Source: Cenococcum geophilum 1.58
Lineage: Eukaryota > Ascomycota > Dothideomycetes > Gloniales > Gloniaceae
Direction of reading: 5' to 3'
Assembly (NCBI GenBank): GCA_001692895.1
Contig: KV748260.1
Span: 496,001-560,000 of the forward strand
Length of the DNA: 64,000 nucleotides
Within the stretch, counting starts at the first letter, position 1. Every line of letters starts with the position of its first letter. Shown here one piece after another: positions 1 through 10,854 of this stretch. The translations under genes and the position numbers were made by a program. Under the pieces are notes generated by a model. That model saw only the letters and a program-made list of their open reading frames with translations, had not been told where the DNA came from and made no database searches.

Positions 1-1529
1 ACTCTTAGGTGACTTTAACGCCTACTACCTAATATAGGGCGGAAAGTATATAGCTAGGGAAGAGTAGGCGGAACGCCTTCTGGCTAAAACCAACGCCAGA
101 GGCCTAGTACTTACTATACTAAAAGGAGAGCCTATATAGAAAAGAGGGTAATAGGAGAGTGTAATAGACTTTACGTTTATATTACCAGATCTATATAGAA
201 AAGTTAACTTCTATAGTATAGTTAAGAAATAGGCCCTTATAAGAGACTATATACCGATTTATATCTAAATTAATAACACCAGCTGTTTGCTAGCGGAACG
301 CTAGCGCCTTGCCTTTAAGAAGCTAAACTTATAGGGCTTTCTCTAAAGCATCTAGGAGCTTAACTGGGCTATATCTAAAGACCCCTTTTAAGCCCTTTAG
401 GAAGGGATTAAGTAAGTACTTAAAGAATATTACCTATAAGCATAGCCTAGCCAGCAGGCCTGTTGAGAATAGTCGCTATAGGCTATATAGCTTCACGCCG
501 GCGCCTAATAGGCGCGATAACAGCTCTAAGCCTATAATAACCCCAAGGACTACTAAAGATATTTAGCATTAAATAATTAACTGTAAAAAGAGACTAGGAG
601 AGTTAGTTGTAATAACTAAAGACGCTTTATTTATAAANTTACTAAAGANTANTTAAAACNATATAATAAGGGACTTTGGACTCTATTAAAATNGAGNAGA
701 AAAGTAAGCGTAGTAAAGGCGGACCCCTATCTACTAGACCTTAGGAGGTCTACTAAGGATCCCTTAACAGATATTAATATTATAAAGGCTAATATCCTTA
801 TAGCTAAGTTCTTTCCTAAAACTAAAATAGTAAACCTTAGCAATATAGAGACAATAAGGGAACAAAATATGCTTAATATTAGCCCTACTATCTTAATAGA
901 AGAAATTAGTAAGCTTATTAGGAGTCTTCTAAATAAAAAAGCCTTAGGGCTAGATAGTATACCAAACGAGGTCCTTAAAGTAGTTGCCCTAGTTATTTTA
1001 AAAGATTTAGTAAAAGTAGCTAGTTATTGCTTTACTAACGGAATAATACTAGAAAGCCTTAAAGAATCTATAACTATAGTATTATATAAAGAAGGAAAAA
1101 AAGACTACTTTTTCCTAGGCAGCTATAGACCAATTACCCTTAAAAATATGCTAGTAAAAGTCTTAAAAAAGCATGTAGCTAATATTATATCTAAGGCTGT
1201 AGAGGAGTATAGGCTACTTCTTTAGAACTAGATAGGAGCAAGGCGTAAACAATCTATACTATTAGCGGTAGGACTGCTTAGCTCCTATATATAGACGGCG
1301 TGGCGAACGCGCTATAGGTATATAGTGTTAATGCTAAGCCTAGACTTAGTAGGGGCATTTAATAACATCTCCTATAAAAGGCTCCTCTATATTCTAAAAA
1401 GAAAAGGCTTTTTAAAGTGGCTTATAGACTTTATATAAAGCTTCCTAATAGTATATAAAACCTATATTAAGTTTACAGGATATAAGAGTAACTAGATTTA
1501 GACGCAGACAGGTATCCCCTAAGGGTTAC
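1..1529 (+). pseudogene. LINE (non-LTR retrotransposon) endonuclease-RT ORF, 5' segment, RIP-degraded
   Basis: Relic of a LINE ORF2, an endonuclease plus reverse transcriptase that copies its RNA at a nicked target. The start lies left of the window. The frame beginning at base 2 reads LLGDFNAYYLI*GGK, the GDFN signature of APE-type endonucleases. The RT part includes a short open stretch at 869-1225 with ALGLDSIPNEVLK and YRPITLKNMLVKVL, then SLDLVGAFNNIS near 1335 and TGIP*G near 1510, all RT-block landmarks. Stops are almost all TAG/TAA where Gln or Trp is expected. Several N bases occur at 639-696. The ORF is cut at 1529 by an LTR element and resumes at 9498 in register. A Tad1-like clade is likely for a fungus but not shown. 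Confidence 0.85.
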
Positions 1530-1723
1530 TGTCGGTATCACCCAAGTGCACTTGATTGGCCTATTAACTGTTGAATTGATTCTTGTCTAATAGGTGTCGA
1601 AAGCAGAGGATCATAAGGATCGCGGTGCCTAAGTAGGGGGTTGATAAGTCACCATAAGGATGACTAATCAGATACACGACCACGTAACGTCTGCCCATAT
1701 ACTCCTGTCCATATATTCCAACA
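1530..1723. repeat. Left LTR (194 bp) of the non-autonomous LTR element
   Basis: Same length as the right copy at 9299-9492. About twenty differences separate them, all transitions, with no indels. Nearly all are C>T or G>A in the right copy, so this left copy is closer to the original. Confidence 0.92.
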
Positions 1724-1898
1724 CTGGCAGTTCTTTCTTTATGCTTGTGGTGCTATAGGAAGGCAGCAAGGCAGCACAGCAGCAAGGTGTCGGTTTAGCT
1801 GGAGGTAGAAGCAGCAATAGTCTGTTCGGGTGGTAGTACGGTACCAGCAGCGGTAGTGATAGTGGTTAAGCATAGAGCTTGTCTATCAGTCGGTCGGT

Positions 1899-2073
1899 TG
1901 ATCGTAGGCGTATAGGCACGATCATTTAGTCGGTAGATCGCAGGCGTACAGGCACGATCATTCGGTTGGTAGATCGCAGGCGTACAGGCACGATCATTCA
2001 GTCGGTAGATCGCAGGCGTATCGGCACGATCATTCGGTCGGTAGATCACAGGCGTATCAGCGCGATCAGTATC
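1899..2073. repeat. 36-bp tandem repeat, about five copies
   Basis: Units begin GATCGCAGGCGTA and end TCGGTCGGTA and differ by a few transitions. One further diverged copy lies at about 2140-2180. Confidence 0.85.
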
Positions 2074-2433
2074 GTAATAGCAGGCATAGCGGCGCTATTA
2101 GTTTATCGATGGTATGTGGCAGTACGGTGCTAGCGTCAGGTGGATTGCAGGCGTAATGGCACAATCGTTTAGTCGGTAGACCTCTATCCTAACGAAGCTT
2201 AATCCTTTGGACGACGACATCCCCAAACGTGCTTATGGAGGGTAGTATTCGAGGGGAATATAGATCCGCACTTAGTACACTGAAATGGTTGATAGTCTGG
2301 CAAATATTTAAAGAGCGCTTAACCCGAAGGGAATATAGTAGAGCACTTTTTGCAGGTTCAAGGTTGCGGGGGTTTGTACGAGCTTAACTGCCGTGGCTCC
2401 TTAGCTTTAGTTAACGGAGAGGGTAAAGCTGGC

Positions 2434-2570
2434 GGAGCTTGCGCGGACGGAGCTTGTGTAAACGGAGCTTGTGCGGACGGAGCTTGTGCAAACGAAGCTT
2501 GTGCGGACGGAGCTTGTGCAGACAAAGCTTGTGCGGACGGAGCTTGCGCTAGTGTAGCTTGTTGTTGCTA
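2434..2570. repeat. 15-bp tandem repeat, about nine copies
   Basis: Units follow GGAGCTTGTGCGGAC with GGAC/AAAC variation. Read on the plus strand they give the pentapeptide ACADG repeated. No function is implied. Confidence 0.85.
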
Positions 2571-3499
2571 TAATTGCTAAACTACGCTTTATAACTCCTT
2601 AATCTCTTTCTTTTGTTCTTAATATGCCTTCTAGACTCTTTCGTACTGTCGTCAACATAGGTCTAGAATATCCTGTATATCCTAAATCTGTTTTTAATAA
2701 GCGGCTGTAGTTGGAAACTCCTATTGGGCTTTATTGTTATAGGTGTTAATATAGTAAGGCCGCCCAGTGGCCGTACAGCTCTCGCTTTTGTATCCTTTAG
2801 GAAGTTAAGGTAGTGCCATTGAGGGCTTATAGCTGCCGCAGGCGCCGGTAGATTTAAGAGGGTAGAGAATAGGGAGCGCGCTGGCGTTGTAGGCGCGCTA
2901 TTAAACGTGGTATTCAACATGGCAGATCTACAAGGAAGCAGACGGTGTCGGGGTTATAAGATGGTAGAGGGTGCCGCTGACGCAACTGGGTTATTAGATG
3001 CTGCCAAAGCTGCTGGGTTATTAGGTGCTGCTGACGCTGCTAGATTATAGGATACTGCTATAACGCTGCTGGGTTGCTGTAACGCTGGAGTACTACACGA
3101 GGCTGTTAGATATTGGTTTGTATACTAAGACGCGTACTAGATATTAGTTTGCTGCTAAGTTATATTACTACACTAGGTTACTACGTAAAGCTGTTAGGTA
3201 ATTAGATACTGCGCGAGGCTATTGGGTTGCTATCAGTGTGGTCAGTAATAAATCTTATCATGATAAGATCAATCAATAATCGTTATCGAAGATTATCGCT
3301 TATTACTCGCTTATTTTAATAATTACTAATAATTTCTTAGCGCACCCCACTATAGAGCAAAATATCAAATCTCCTGGTTTCTCTAGGTATTATATAAAAT
3401 TATAGCTTTAGAAGCTAATTCCTCTCTTCTTATAGGTACTCTTAACTTAATTAACGCCTCTAGTATATAATAAGAGAGGAGTTTAAGGTCCCTAATTTA

Positions 3500-5480
3500 T
3501 TAATACTCCCGCCTACTAAACAATAATAAGCCAAAGCTTAATAGAAAAGGCCGTAAGATTATCTACTGCTTTAAGTGCTCATACGGTATATTAGCAACTA
3601 CCAACCTTTAGAATCACTTAAAGTCGAAGTATCAAATTATTCTAGTAGTTAGCAACAGTAGTACCAAAGTTATAGCATATAAGAAATTAAAGCAACTCTA
3701 CAATAAAGCTTCTGCCTAAAATAATATAACCAAGTTTAATTCCTAGGTACTTAAGAAGATTCTTAATAAGGACGTTATTAAATAGGCTCTTCTTAACTTA
3801 ATTATTATATAAAATCTTCCTTTTTAGGCTATTAAATGGCCAGAACTCTATATATTCTGCTAGGCTCTAAATCCAGAATTAAGAAGCTATATCCCAGTAT
3901 CTTATATAACTATTGCTAAAATAGTTAATAATTCATTCTAATTACAAATAGATATTATACGGAAGAAGCTTTAGTCTACGTTAACAAATATTCATTTTAC
4001 TATTAATATCTAGACCTCACCAAATAACTACCTTCTTCTTGCAATCTGTGCTCACTTTATTAACAACTAAGAGGTACTAATAAAAGCTCTTCTTACTCTT
4101 TATACGGTAGCTAGTTATAGTAGGGAGAACTAATAGGATACTTTACTTCTAGTTCTAAAGAACTTTAGAATCGTATAAAAGCTTAGAGCTATTATTGCCG
4201 ATAACTCCAGTATAAATAACACTCTCTACCGTGCGATTAGTTAGTATCTTCTTAAGAATAAAGATATCAAATGGGATCCCACATAACAGCAGATCCGTTG
4301 CTAGGGCTATATTATCAATCTTACTATTCTAGCATTCTTATTTCAAGATATTATTAATATTAAGCAAATTAAGCTATATAAAGAGGATAAGGAGAGTAGG
4401 AAGAAACTTAGTAAAAAAAAAAAAAGGAAAAGCAAGATTTATTTTCGCGTATAGGTGTACTTGGCAAGCTTTATAATATTATCATTTATATACGCTCCTT
4501 AGCTGCACATATAAAACTATTCAAGAGTTATACAGGGAGAAGGATTCCACTTAATAATCGTATATAATGGAATAGCTAGTTTTATATACTTACTATAGCA
4601 CTTAAGTATAGGAGTGCGGTTAACAAGTATATAGAGGAAAACTTATTAACGCTCCTAAAGGACAGTCTTACTCTATAAGACTGGCAACTACTTCGCATAA
4701 TATCGGAGTTCCTTACACCCTTTAAGAAAGTAACACGGAAATTGCAAGGTAATAATGCAATACTTAACTAAGTACTTCCTACTATAGATATTTTAATTAA
4801 GCATATAGATAGAGCTCTCGTACGTCTATTCTTATTTCTTATTTATAAAAACTAACGCTATAATAGAAACTACATTATAGCAATAAAGTCTTTATTTCTA
4901 GAATTATATATTACTAGGTAAAGTTTAATAAGTACTATATAGAAACTAATAAGTCGCCTCTTTATACAGCTGCTCTTATTCTTTACCTAAAGCGTTATAT
5001 AAATTATATTAAGAGATATTGGCTAAAGAAGTGGCAGAAGAATACCCTATTAAGGGTTAAGAAGCTTTAGGAGAAGCACTAAGACAAGTATTTAGTTTCT
5101 ATATTATATAAGAAGGAGCCTAAATCTAAGGTACAGGAAGAACAGCTTAACTTATTTAATCGTATTAAGCGGGACATTAATAATAAGTATACTCGTCTAG
5201 CAAGTTAGGATAAGTACGAGGATTACTATTCTAGAGAGCCGTACAACCCTAAGGTTTCTGCAATTTAGTAGTAGGTGTAGGAGCAGCAACAAAAGCGTTG
5301 GCCGCGGCTTTTAGCATTTGCATTTAAAGTTCTATCAATTTCTGCAATAAGCGATAAGCCAGAGAGAGTTTTTTCTGGTGGGCATCGTACAATATCATAG
5401 GAAAGAATGCAGCTTGGAGTAAAGACGGTTAAAAAAACTAAGTACTTAAAGAGCTAGTATCTAAAGTAAAGCTTATAGAA
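3500..5480 (+). pseudogene. hAT transposase (BED finger, catalytic core, C-terminal dimerisation domain), RIP-degraded
   Basis: Relic of the enzyme that cuts out and reinserts the element. In order I see: a BED-type finger near 3560-3635 (CFKCSYGILATTNL*NHLKSK), including a CxxC pair and a late His; a core segment near 4000-4280 (IIADNSSINNTLYRAI, followed by KDIKWDPT); a segment containing R-W-N near 4560; and the C-terminal hAT dimerisation domain near 5310-5450 (SISAISDKPERVFSGG then RTIS*ERMQLGVKT). Length is close to the usual 650 residues. Stops are nearly all TAG/TAA at expected Gln or Trp. The middle around 4830-5270 needs more than one frame, so small indels are likely. Confidence 0.85.
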
Positions 5481-5583
5481 TACTATCTGGGCGTGTCTCC
5501 TGCCATATTCTGCCATATTAACCACATTCTGCCATTTTCTGCCTATAATAGTACTAGGGCAGGTTACCCCTTACATATTGCCG

Positions 5584-5672
5584 CATTATGCCGCATTATG
5601 CCGTATTCTGCTATATTTCTGCCATATTCTGCCATATTTCTACCATATTCTGCCATATTCTGCCATATTCTG
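5584..5672. repeat. Tandem TGCCATATTC-type repeat inside the hAT
   Basis: About eight copies of a 10-12 bp unit (CTGCCATATT). Related words appear in reverse orientation near 8790-8810 close to the other end, so these may be degenerate subterminal repeats. Confidence 0.75.
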
Positions 5673-5725
5673 CCACCCTACTATTGGCTTACTTACCACT
5701 TATTACGGCATAGGCAGAAAACGGC

Positions 5726-5980
5726 AGTTGCGGTAGAACTTAGTAGATAGTTGCGGTGGAACTTAGTGAACAGTTACGGTAGAACTTAGTAGACAGTTGC
5801 GGTGGAAGTTAGTGGACAGTTACGGTGGAACTTAGTAAATAGTTGCGGTGGAAGTAGGTGGATAGTTACAGTAGGACTAGGTGGACAGTTGCGGTGAAAC
5901 TTAGTGGATAGTTGCGGTAGAACTTGGTGGACAGTTACGGTAGGACTTTGGTAGACAGTTATGGTGGAAGTTAGTATATC
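5726..5980. repeat. 23-bp tandem repeat, about eleven copies
   Basis: Units follow AGTTGCGGTGGAACTTAGT plus four variable bases. Two decayed copies reappear near 8670-8710, closer to the right end of the hAT. Confidence 0.85.
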
Positions 5981-6036
5981 GGGAAAATATTCGCAGGATG
6001 AGATTCAAGTAGACTTTGGTTTTCGCGTTTCGCGTA

Positions 6037-6350
6037 ATTGACATGCAATTTGACCAACTTGACACGCAATTAACTAACTTAACACGCAATTGACCAACTT
6101 AATATGCAATTTAACTAACTTAATACGCAGTTGACCTACTTAACATATAATTTAACCAACTTAATACGTAGTTGACCTACTTAACATGCAATTTAACTAA
6201 CTTAATACGTAGTTGACCTACTTAATATATAATTTAACTAACTTAACACGTAGTTGACCTACTTAATATACAATTTAACTAACTTAACACGCAATTGACC
6301 TACTTAATATATAATTTAACTAACTTAACATGTAGTTAACCTACATAACA
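6037..6350. repeat. 21-bp tandem repeat, about fifteen copies
   Basis: Units follow ACTTAACACGCAATTGACCTA, alternating between a GACC and an AACT form, which suggests an older 42-bp pair as the duplicated unit. Differences between units are mostly C/T and G/A. Confidence 0.8.
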
Positions 6351-6499
6351 AACTTTAAAAGCTAACTGTATATTTCTTGACGTGCGATTTAAGGTAAAGT
6401 TATATACTTATATATATCTAATTTATATATAATCCTATACAATCTATACAATCTTATACAACTCATACAATCATACTATCTTATATAGTCTTTATTAGT

Positions 6500-6930
6500 C
6501 TGGAGGCTCTGCACGAGCTCTACACGAAGCTCTGCGTACAGAGGCTCTGCACACGATAGCTCCTGCGATAGAGGCTCTGCACAAAGCTCTGCACGAAGCT
6601 TCGCATAAGGCTCTTCACGAGGCTCTACACGAAGCTCTGCGTACAGAGGCTCTGCACGAAGCTCTGCACGAAGCTCTGCACGAAGCTCTGCACGAAGCTC
6701 TGCACGAAGCTCTGCACGAAGCTCTGCACGAAGCTCTGCACGAAGCTCTGCACGAAGCTCTGCACGAAGCTCTGCACGAGGCTCTGCACGAGGCTCTGCG
6801 CGAGGCTCTGCGCGAAGCTCTGCGTTACAGAGGCTCTGCACGAGGCTCTGCGAGAAGCTCTGCGTACAGAGGCTCTGCACGAGGCTCTGCGCGAAGCTCT
6901 GCGTACAGAGGCTCTACACGAAGCTCTGCA
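6500..6930. repeat. 12-bp tandem repeat GCTCTGCACGAA, more than thirty copies
   Basis: Near-perfect in the centre (6654-6780), degenerate at both edges. The minus strand reads as LRAE repeats over 134 codons, which I regard as a by-product of a 12-bp period. The same unit occurs in a separate short array at 31.29-31.39 kb. Confidence 0.9.
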
Positions 6931-7049
6931 TCGGGTCCCGCTATATTCCCGATAGCCTCTACACGTGCCTCTACCCTATGTAACCACCTTATTTTTACCC
7001 TTCCTTCCTTCTTATATCCTCCCTACCTAGGGGAGGCACCAGAACGGCA

Positions 7050-7860
7050 GCCAGCAGAGGATGCTAGAACTGACGACCGTCGCCAGAACCAGATGACCGT
7101 TACCAAGAACTAGACGACATCGCCAGCCAGACGACCGTCGCCAGAACAGACGACGTCGCCAGAACCAGACGACTGTCGCCAGACAGAACCAGACGACCCG
7201 TCGCCAGCCAGACGACCGTTACCAGAACCAGACGACCGTTGCCAGAGCCAGCCGACCGTCGCCAGAACCAGACGACCGTTGCCAGCGCAGACGACCGTCG
7301 CCCAGAACCAGACGACCGTCGCCAGCCAGACGCCGTTACCAGAACCAGACGACCGTTGCCAGAGCCAGACACCGTCGCAGAACCAGACGACGTGGCCAGC
7401 GCCAGACGACCGTCGCCAGAACCAGACGACCGTCGCCAGCCAGACGACCGTTACAGAACCAGACCGACCGTGCCAGAGCCAGACGACCGTCGCCAGAACT
7501 AGACGACCGTCGCCAGAACCAGACGACCGTCGCCAGAACCAGACGACCGTCGCCAGAACCAGACGACCTCTGCCCAGCCAGACGACCGTTACTAAACAAC
7601 GAACCGTTGCCAGAGCCAGGACGACCGGTCGCCAGAACCAGACGACCGTTGCCAGCGCTAGACGACCGTCGCCAGAACTAGACAACCGTCGGCCAGCCAG
7701 ACGCCGCTTACCAGAACCACACAACCGTCGCCAGACGACCGTCGCCAGAGCTAGACGACCGTCGCCAGAACCAGACGATCGTCGCTAGAACCAGACGACC
7801 GTTTACCAGAACCTAGACGACCGTCGCCAGAACCAGACGACCGTCGCCAGAGCCAGACCG
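7050..7860. repeat. 20-bp tandem repeat (AGACGACCGTCGCCAGAACC), about forty copies
   Basis: GC-rich minisatellite with small length variation between units. Overlapping open frames on both strands (7100-7788) arise because the repeat lacks stop codons; none resembles a known protein. It is strikingly unlike the AT-rich flanks. Confidence 0.88.
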
Positions 7861-7914
7861 ACAACGACTAGCCAGCGAACACTATAACGATTTAATCGAT
7901 CGATCGAATCAGGC

Positions 7915-8312
7915 AGCATAGACAGGTAGGGCACAAACAGGGAGATGCTTGACGGGTAGCAGATGCTGACAGTAGGCAGATGCAGCTGGTAATTAGATGC
8001 AGATAGGTAAGCAGATGCAGACAGGTAAGTAAATGCTGACGGGTAGGTAGATATAAGATAGGTAGGCAGATGCAAATAGGTAGGCCGATGCAGACAGGTA
8101 GGCCGATGCAGATAGGTAGGCAATGCAGATAGGTAGGCGATGTAGATAGGTAGGCAATGTAAACAGGTAGGCGATGTAGATAGGTAGGCGATGCAGACAG
8201 GTAGGCGATGTTAGACAGGTAGGCAATGCAGATAGGTAGGCGATGTAGATAGGTAGGCAATGTAGACAGGTAGGCGATGTAGGTAGGTAGGTAGGATAGG
8301 TAGGTAGGTAAG
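7915..8312. repeat. 16-18 bp tandem repeat (GATAGGTAGGCGATGCA type), over twenty copies
   Basis: Units alternate GCAGATAGGTAGGC and GTAGACAGGTAGGC forms and end in a TAGG run. Minus-strand frames at 7803-8317 are repeat translations (YLSASPTYLHR type) and are not called as genes. Confidence 0.85.
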
Positions 8313-8951
8313 TTCAATGGTAGATAGGTAGAAGAGAACCATTGCTATATTATATTAAATTATCTAAAATAATATTTATTTTGCTAGCCTTATAAATAGC
8401 CTTAAAGTAGCTTTTATTTATTTAAAATATACTATTAGTATAAAAGAGGTAAATATAATTATGGTTACCAAATGCGCAGATTACTAGCAGATTTCGCGTA
8501 GGTTGCGCGTAGGTTACGCGCAGACTACGCGCAGGCTGCGTGTTAAAAAAACACAACATAGGCTAGTCGGTCAAGTTGCTAAATGCCCTTAACTGCGCGC
8601 CAATTACGTCAACCACTAACCATTAAGGCCATTGGTAGGGTACTATATTTTGCCAATATAGATAGTTGTGGTGGAACCTAGTAGATAAGTTATAGTAGAA
8701 CTTAGTAATATATTATTAATGTATGTTATACAGCTTAGCGATTTTTATTAATATTTTTGGAATAATTATAGGACTAGTAGAATATAGCAGAATGCGGTAA
8801 TACGGCAATATAGTAGGTAATATACCCTAGCGCCATTATATAGAGGCCTAAGTAACGCAATAAGATTAGAAATATAGATATTATTATAATTAAATTAATT
8901 AATAATGATTAATAATGATTAATAATGATAATTGTATTATTAATTATTGTA
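8313..8951. other. AT-rich right flank of the hAT, no gene seen
   Basis: Holds a short run of CGCGTAGGTT-like 10-bp repeats at 8493-8545, two decayed copies of the 23-bp unit near 8670-8710, and (TTAATAATGA)-like repeats at 8900-8930 just inside the right terminal inverted repeat. No coding signal. Confidence 0.6.
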
Positions 8952-9298
8952 TTATTACTGACCACACTAGTTGCTATAACGCTGGGTGCTGTATAAGCTG
9001 GTATACTATATATAGTACTGCTAAGGTAGCTGCTGGGGTAGCTGCTGATAGGGTACTGCCTAAGGGCGGTTAGGTATTAGGTGCTATTAATAAGCTAGGG
9101 GTACTGGCACTTAGTAAAGAGGTCGTACTAGGTGTTGATTTGTATGCTAAGACGCGTACTAGATGCTGGTTTGCTGCCGGAGCTGCTAAGTATTGGTTTT
9201 GCTGCTAGGTACTAAATTATTGCTTATAATTAAAGCTACTAGGGCGGTAGTAAACCTTATTGCTCTATAGCTAACCAGTAAGGTTGATTATTAATTAA

Positions 9299-9492
9299 TG
9301 TCGGTATCACCTAAGTGCACTTAATTGGCCTATTAACTGTTAAATTAATTCTTGTTTAATAGGTATTAAAAGTAGAGGATTGTAAGGATCGCGGTGCCTA
9401 AGTAGGGGGTTAATAAGTCACTATAAGGATGACTAATTAGATATACAACCACGTAACGTCTACCTATATACTCCTGTCCATATATTCCAACA
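9299..9492. repeat. Right LTR (194 bp) of the non-autonomous LTR element
   Basis: Matches 1530-1723 over its full length with transitions only, and is followed directly by the target duplication GTTAC (9493-9497). Confidence 0.92.
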
Positions 9493-10850
9493 GTTACCCT
9501 TATTACTAATCTTATTCCTCTTTTTTATATTAAAGCTATTAGAGGAATTCTAGCGCCCTAATAGCGGCACGCTAGGGTTTAGCTTTGTAGATAATATAAA
9601 CCTTATTACCTAGGGGGACTCTATAGTAGAGAACTGTTAACAATTAGAGGCCGCCTATAACTACTATATAGTATAGGCAAACTGATATAGGGCGGCGTTC
9701 GCCCTTAAGGAGTACTAGCTTATACACTTTATAAGGCAACGGCGCTACGCCACTATAAACCTTGCGTCTACCGTACGTATCACTAACTACAAGACAGCCC
9801 CTTAGAAAACTAGTATGTGAGTCCTAGGGATCTAGGTAGACCCTAAGCTCTAATAAAAAGAGTAGGTTAAAAAGGCCGCAAGTAAGGGCTTAGTAGCCTT
9901 TAAAGCGATATTAAGAATCACCGCGTCTATATAGGGCCCATTAATACGCCGCTTACGCCTCCTATATACAGCTACCGTCCGCCTAGCAATACTATATAGC
10001 GCCTAAGTGTAGGGAGTACGGGATAACAGCGGAACGCCAGCGAAAAGCCTGTTTAAACTATTATAGAAAGTCTAGAACTAGTGTCTCTATAGGGTTATAG
10101 GGGCATACTAGCAAACACTAATAGCTATAATAGAGAAGGAAGCGGCTATTCCCCTAATCTAACTCTATATTAAAATAACAGCCCTTTAAAGAGCTGTTAA
10201 GACGGCCTCTAATAGGGTAGAAAAGGAATTAGTAGAGGTACTTAACGGTATCTAGAATATATTAGTAAAGCGCCAGTAAAAAATAAAACGGCTACTAGTA
10301 CTATTAGAAGCGCTTAGGGAACGCGTAAAGGACTATAAAAATGAGATATAAGGCTTCCTTGCGCACTAGAAGGACTATATAGAGCGGGAAGCTATAATAA
10401 ACCCCTATAAGCGTGGCCAGCGGAACGCCGGCAGAGCGTAGGCGGAGCGCCGCTACCGTATAGGAGGTTACCAGCACTAAAGGCGGGCAACCACCTTTAT
10501 CGCGAAATAGGTAGATTTAGAATAGCGACAATAGTAATAGGTAAAGGCTAAAGACCGCACAGAAACCATATAGAAGACCCTATAAGGGAAACCTATAATC
10601 CTATTATATAAAGGCCTAACAAAAGCAGAGGCTAGAGTAAGATTATCCGCAAAGCGCGGCCAGTTAGCTTAATATGCAGACTTAAAGGCAGGTAGAAGGC
10701 GAGCCGCCGGCACTCCGATGTCGGAACGCTGCCATCTCTCCAGCGCGGCCCGAGGTGGGGTTTTCTCTAAGTTAAAGTTTTTCCTATAGAAGGTATTAGC
10801 CTGCGTGGACCCACTAGGGGGACCAGGACGGGCGGTAAATTGAATTTATT
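9493..10850 (+). pseudogene. LINE ORF, 3' segment: rest of RT, C-terminal region and 3' tail
   Basis: The continuation of the LINE broken at 1529: GIP*G resumes as LLLILFLFYI across the restored site. The frame passes through LCR*YKPYYLGG, where another frame gives FVDNINLIT*GG, the RT active-site FADD-like block with one acid changed. It runs on through VKKAASKGLVAFKAI and RVIGAY near 10080-10110, typical of the RT thumb and C-terminal region. From about 10320 to 10650 the reading is degenerate. The stretch 10700-10830 is more GC-rich and ends ...GCCTGCGTGGACCC, a word shared with the LINE-like tail at 34.1 kb. Frame changes are present. Confidence 0.78.
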
Positions 10851-10854
10851 ATTA

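Larger units (their letters stand above)
1724..3233. mobile_element. Interior of the non-autonomous LTR element, left part
   Basis: No retroviral domain is visible. The stretch is more GC-rich and less mutated than its surroundings. It holds a 36-bp tandem array (1899-2073), a 15-bp array (2434-2570) and, from about 2960, degenerate GCTGCTGG-type triplet repeats. Frames at 1795-2049 (-), 2350-2580 (+) and 2663-2920 (-) are small. The first two are translations of the arrays, with 12-residue and 5-residue protein repeats, and show no sign of being real genes. Confidence 0.7.
3234..8969 (+). mobile_element. hAT-superfamily DNA transposon with 8-bp target-site duplication
   Basis: The left end is CAGTGTGGTCAGTAATAA (3234-3251). 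The right end (8952-8969) is its inverted complement, with only the outermost base changed (C to T). The 8-bp duplication GTTGCTAT flanks the element at 3226-3233 and 8970-8977. An 8-bp duplication and YAGTGTGG ends are standard for hAT elements. The 5736-bp element has a transposase relic in its left 2.2 kb, then 2.8 kb of minisatellites. It sits inside the non-autonomous LTR element. Confidence 0.95.
1530..9492. mobile_element. Non-autonomous LTR retrotransposon (TRIM/LARD-like), carrying a nested hAT
   Basis: Two 194-bp direct repeats start TGTCGGTATC and end CCAACA, the TG..CA ends of LTRs. The 5-bp duplication GTTAC flanks them at 1525-1529 and 9493-9497, and removing the element restores the LINE reading frame. 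The full insertion is 7963 bp, but 5744 bp of that is the nested hAT plus its 8-bp duplication. The LTR element itself is therefore about 2.2 kb. I found no gag, protease, RT or integrase in its interior (1724-3233 and 8978-9298), only short tandem repeats, so it must have been moved by proteins of another element. Orientation cannot be fixed. Confidence 0.9.

Noticed and set aside
5901-6089. 62-codon minus frame and the 5493-5750 plus frame
   Set aside because: Both run through tandem repeats of the hAT interior; no family resemblance.
6476-6880. 134-codon minus frame with LRAE repeats
   Set aside because: A 12-bp tandem repeat gives a four-residue repeat in any open frame; no other coding evidence.
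7100-8317. Several overlapping open frames of 77-204 codons on both strands
   Set aside because: All are translations of GC-rich minisatellites lacking stop codons; no non-repeat protein text.
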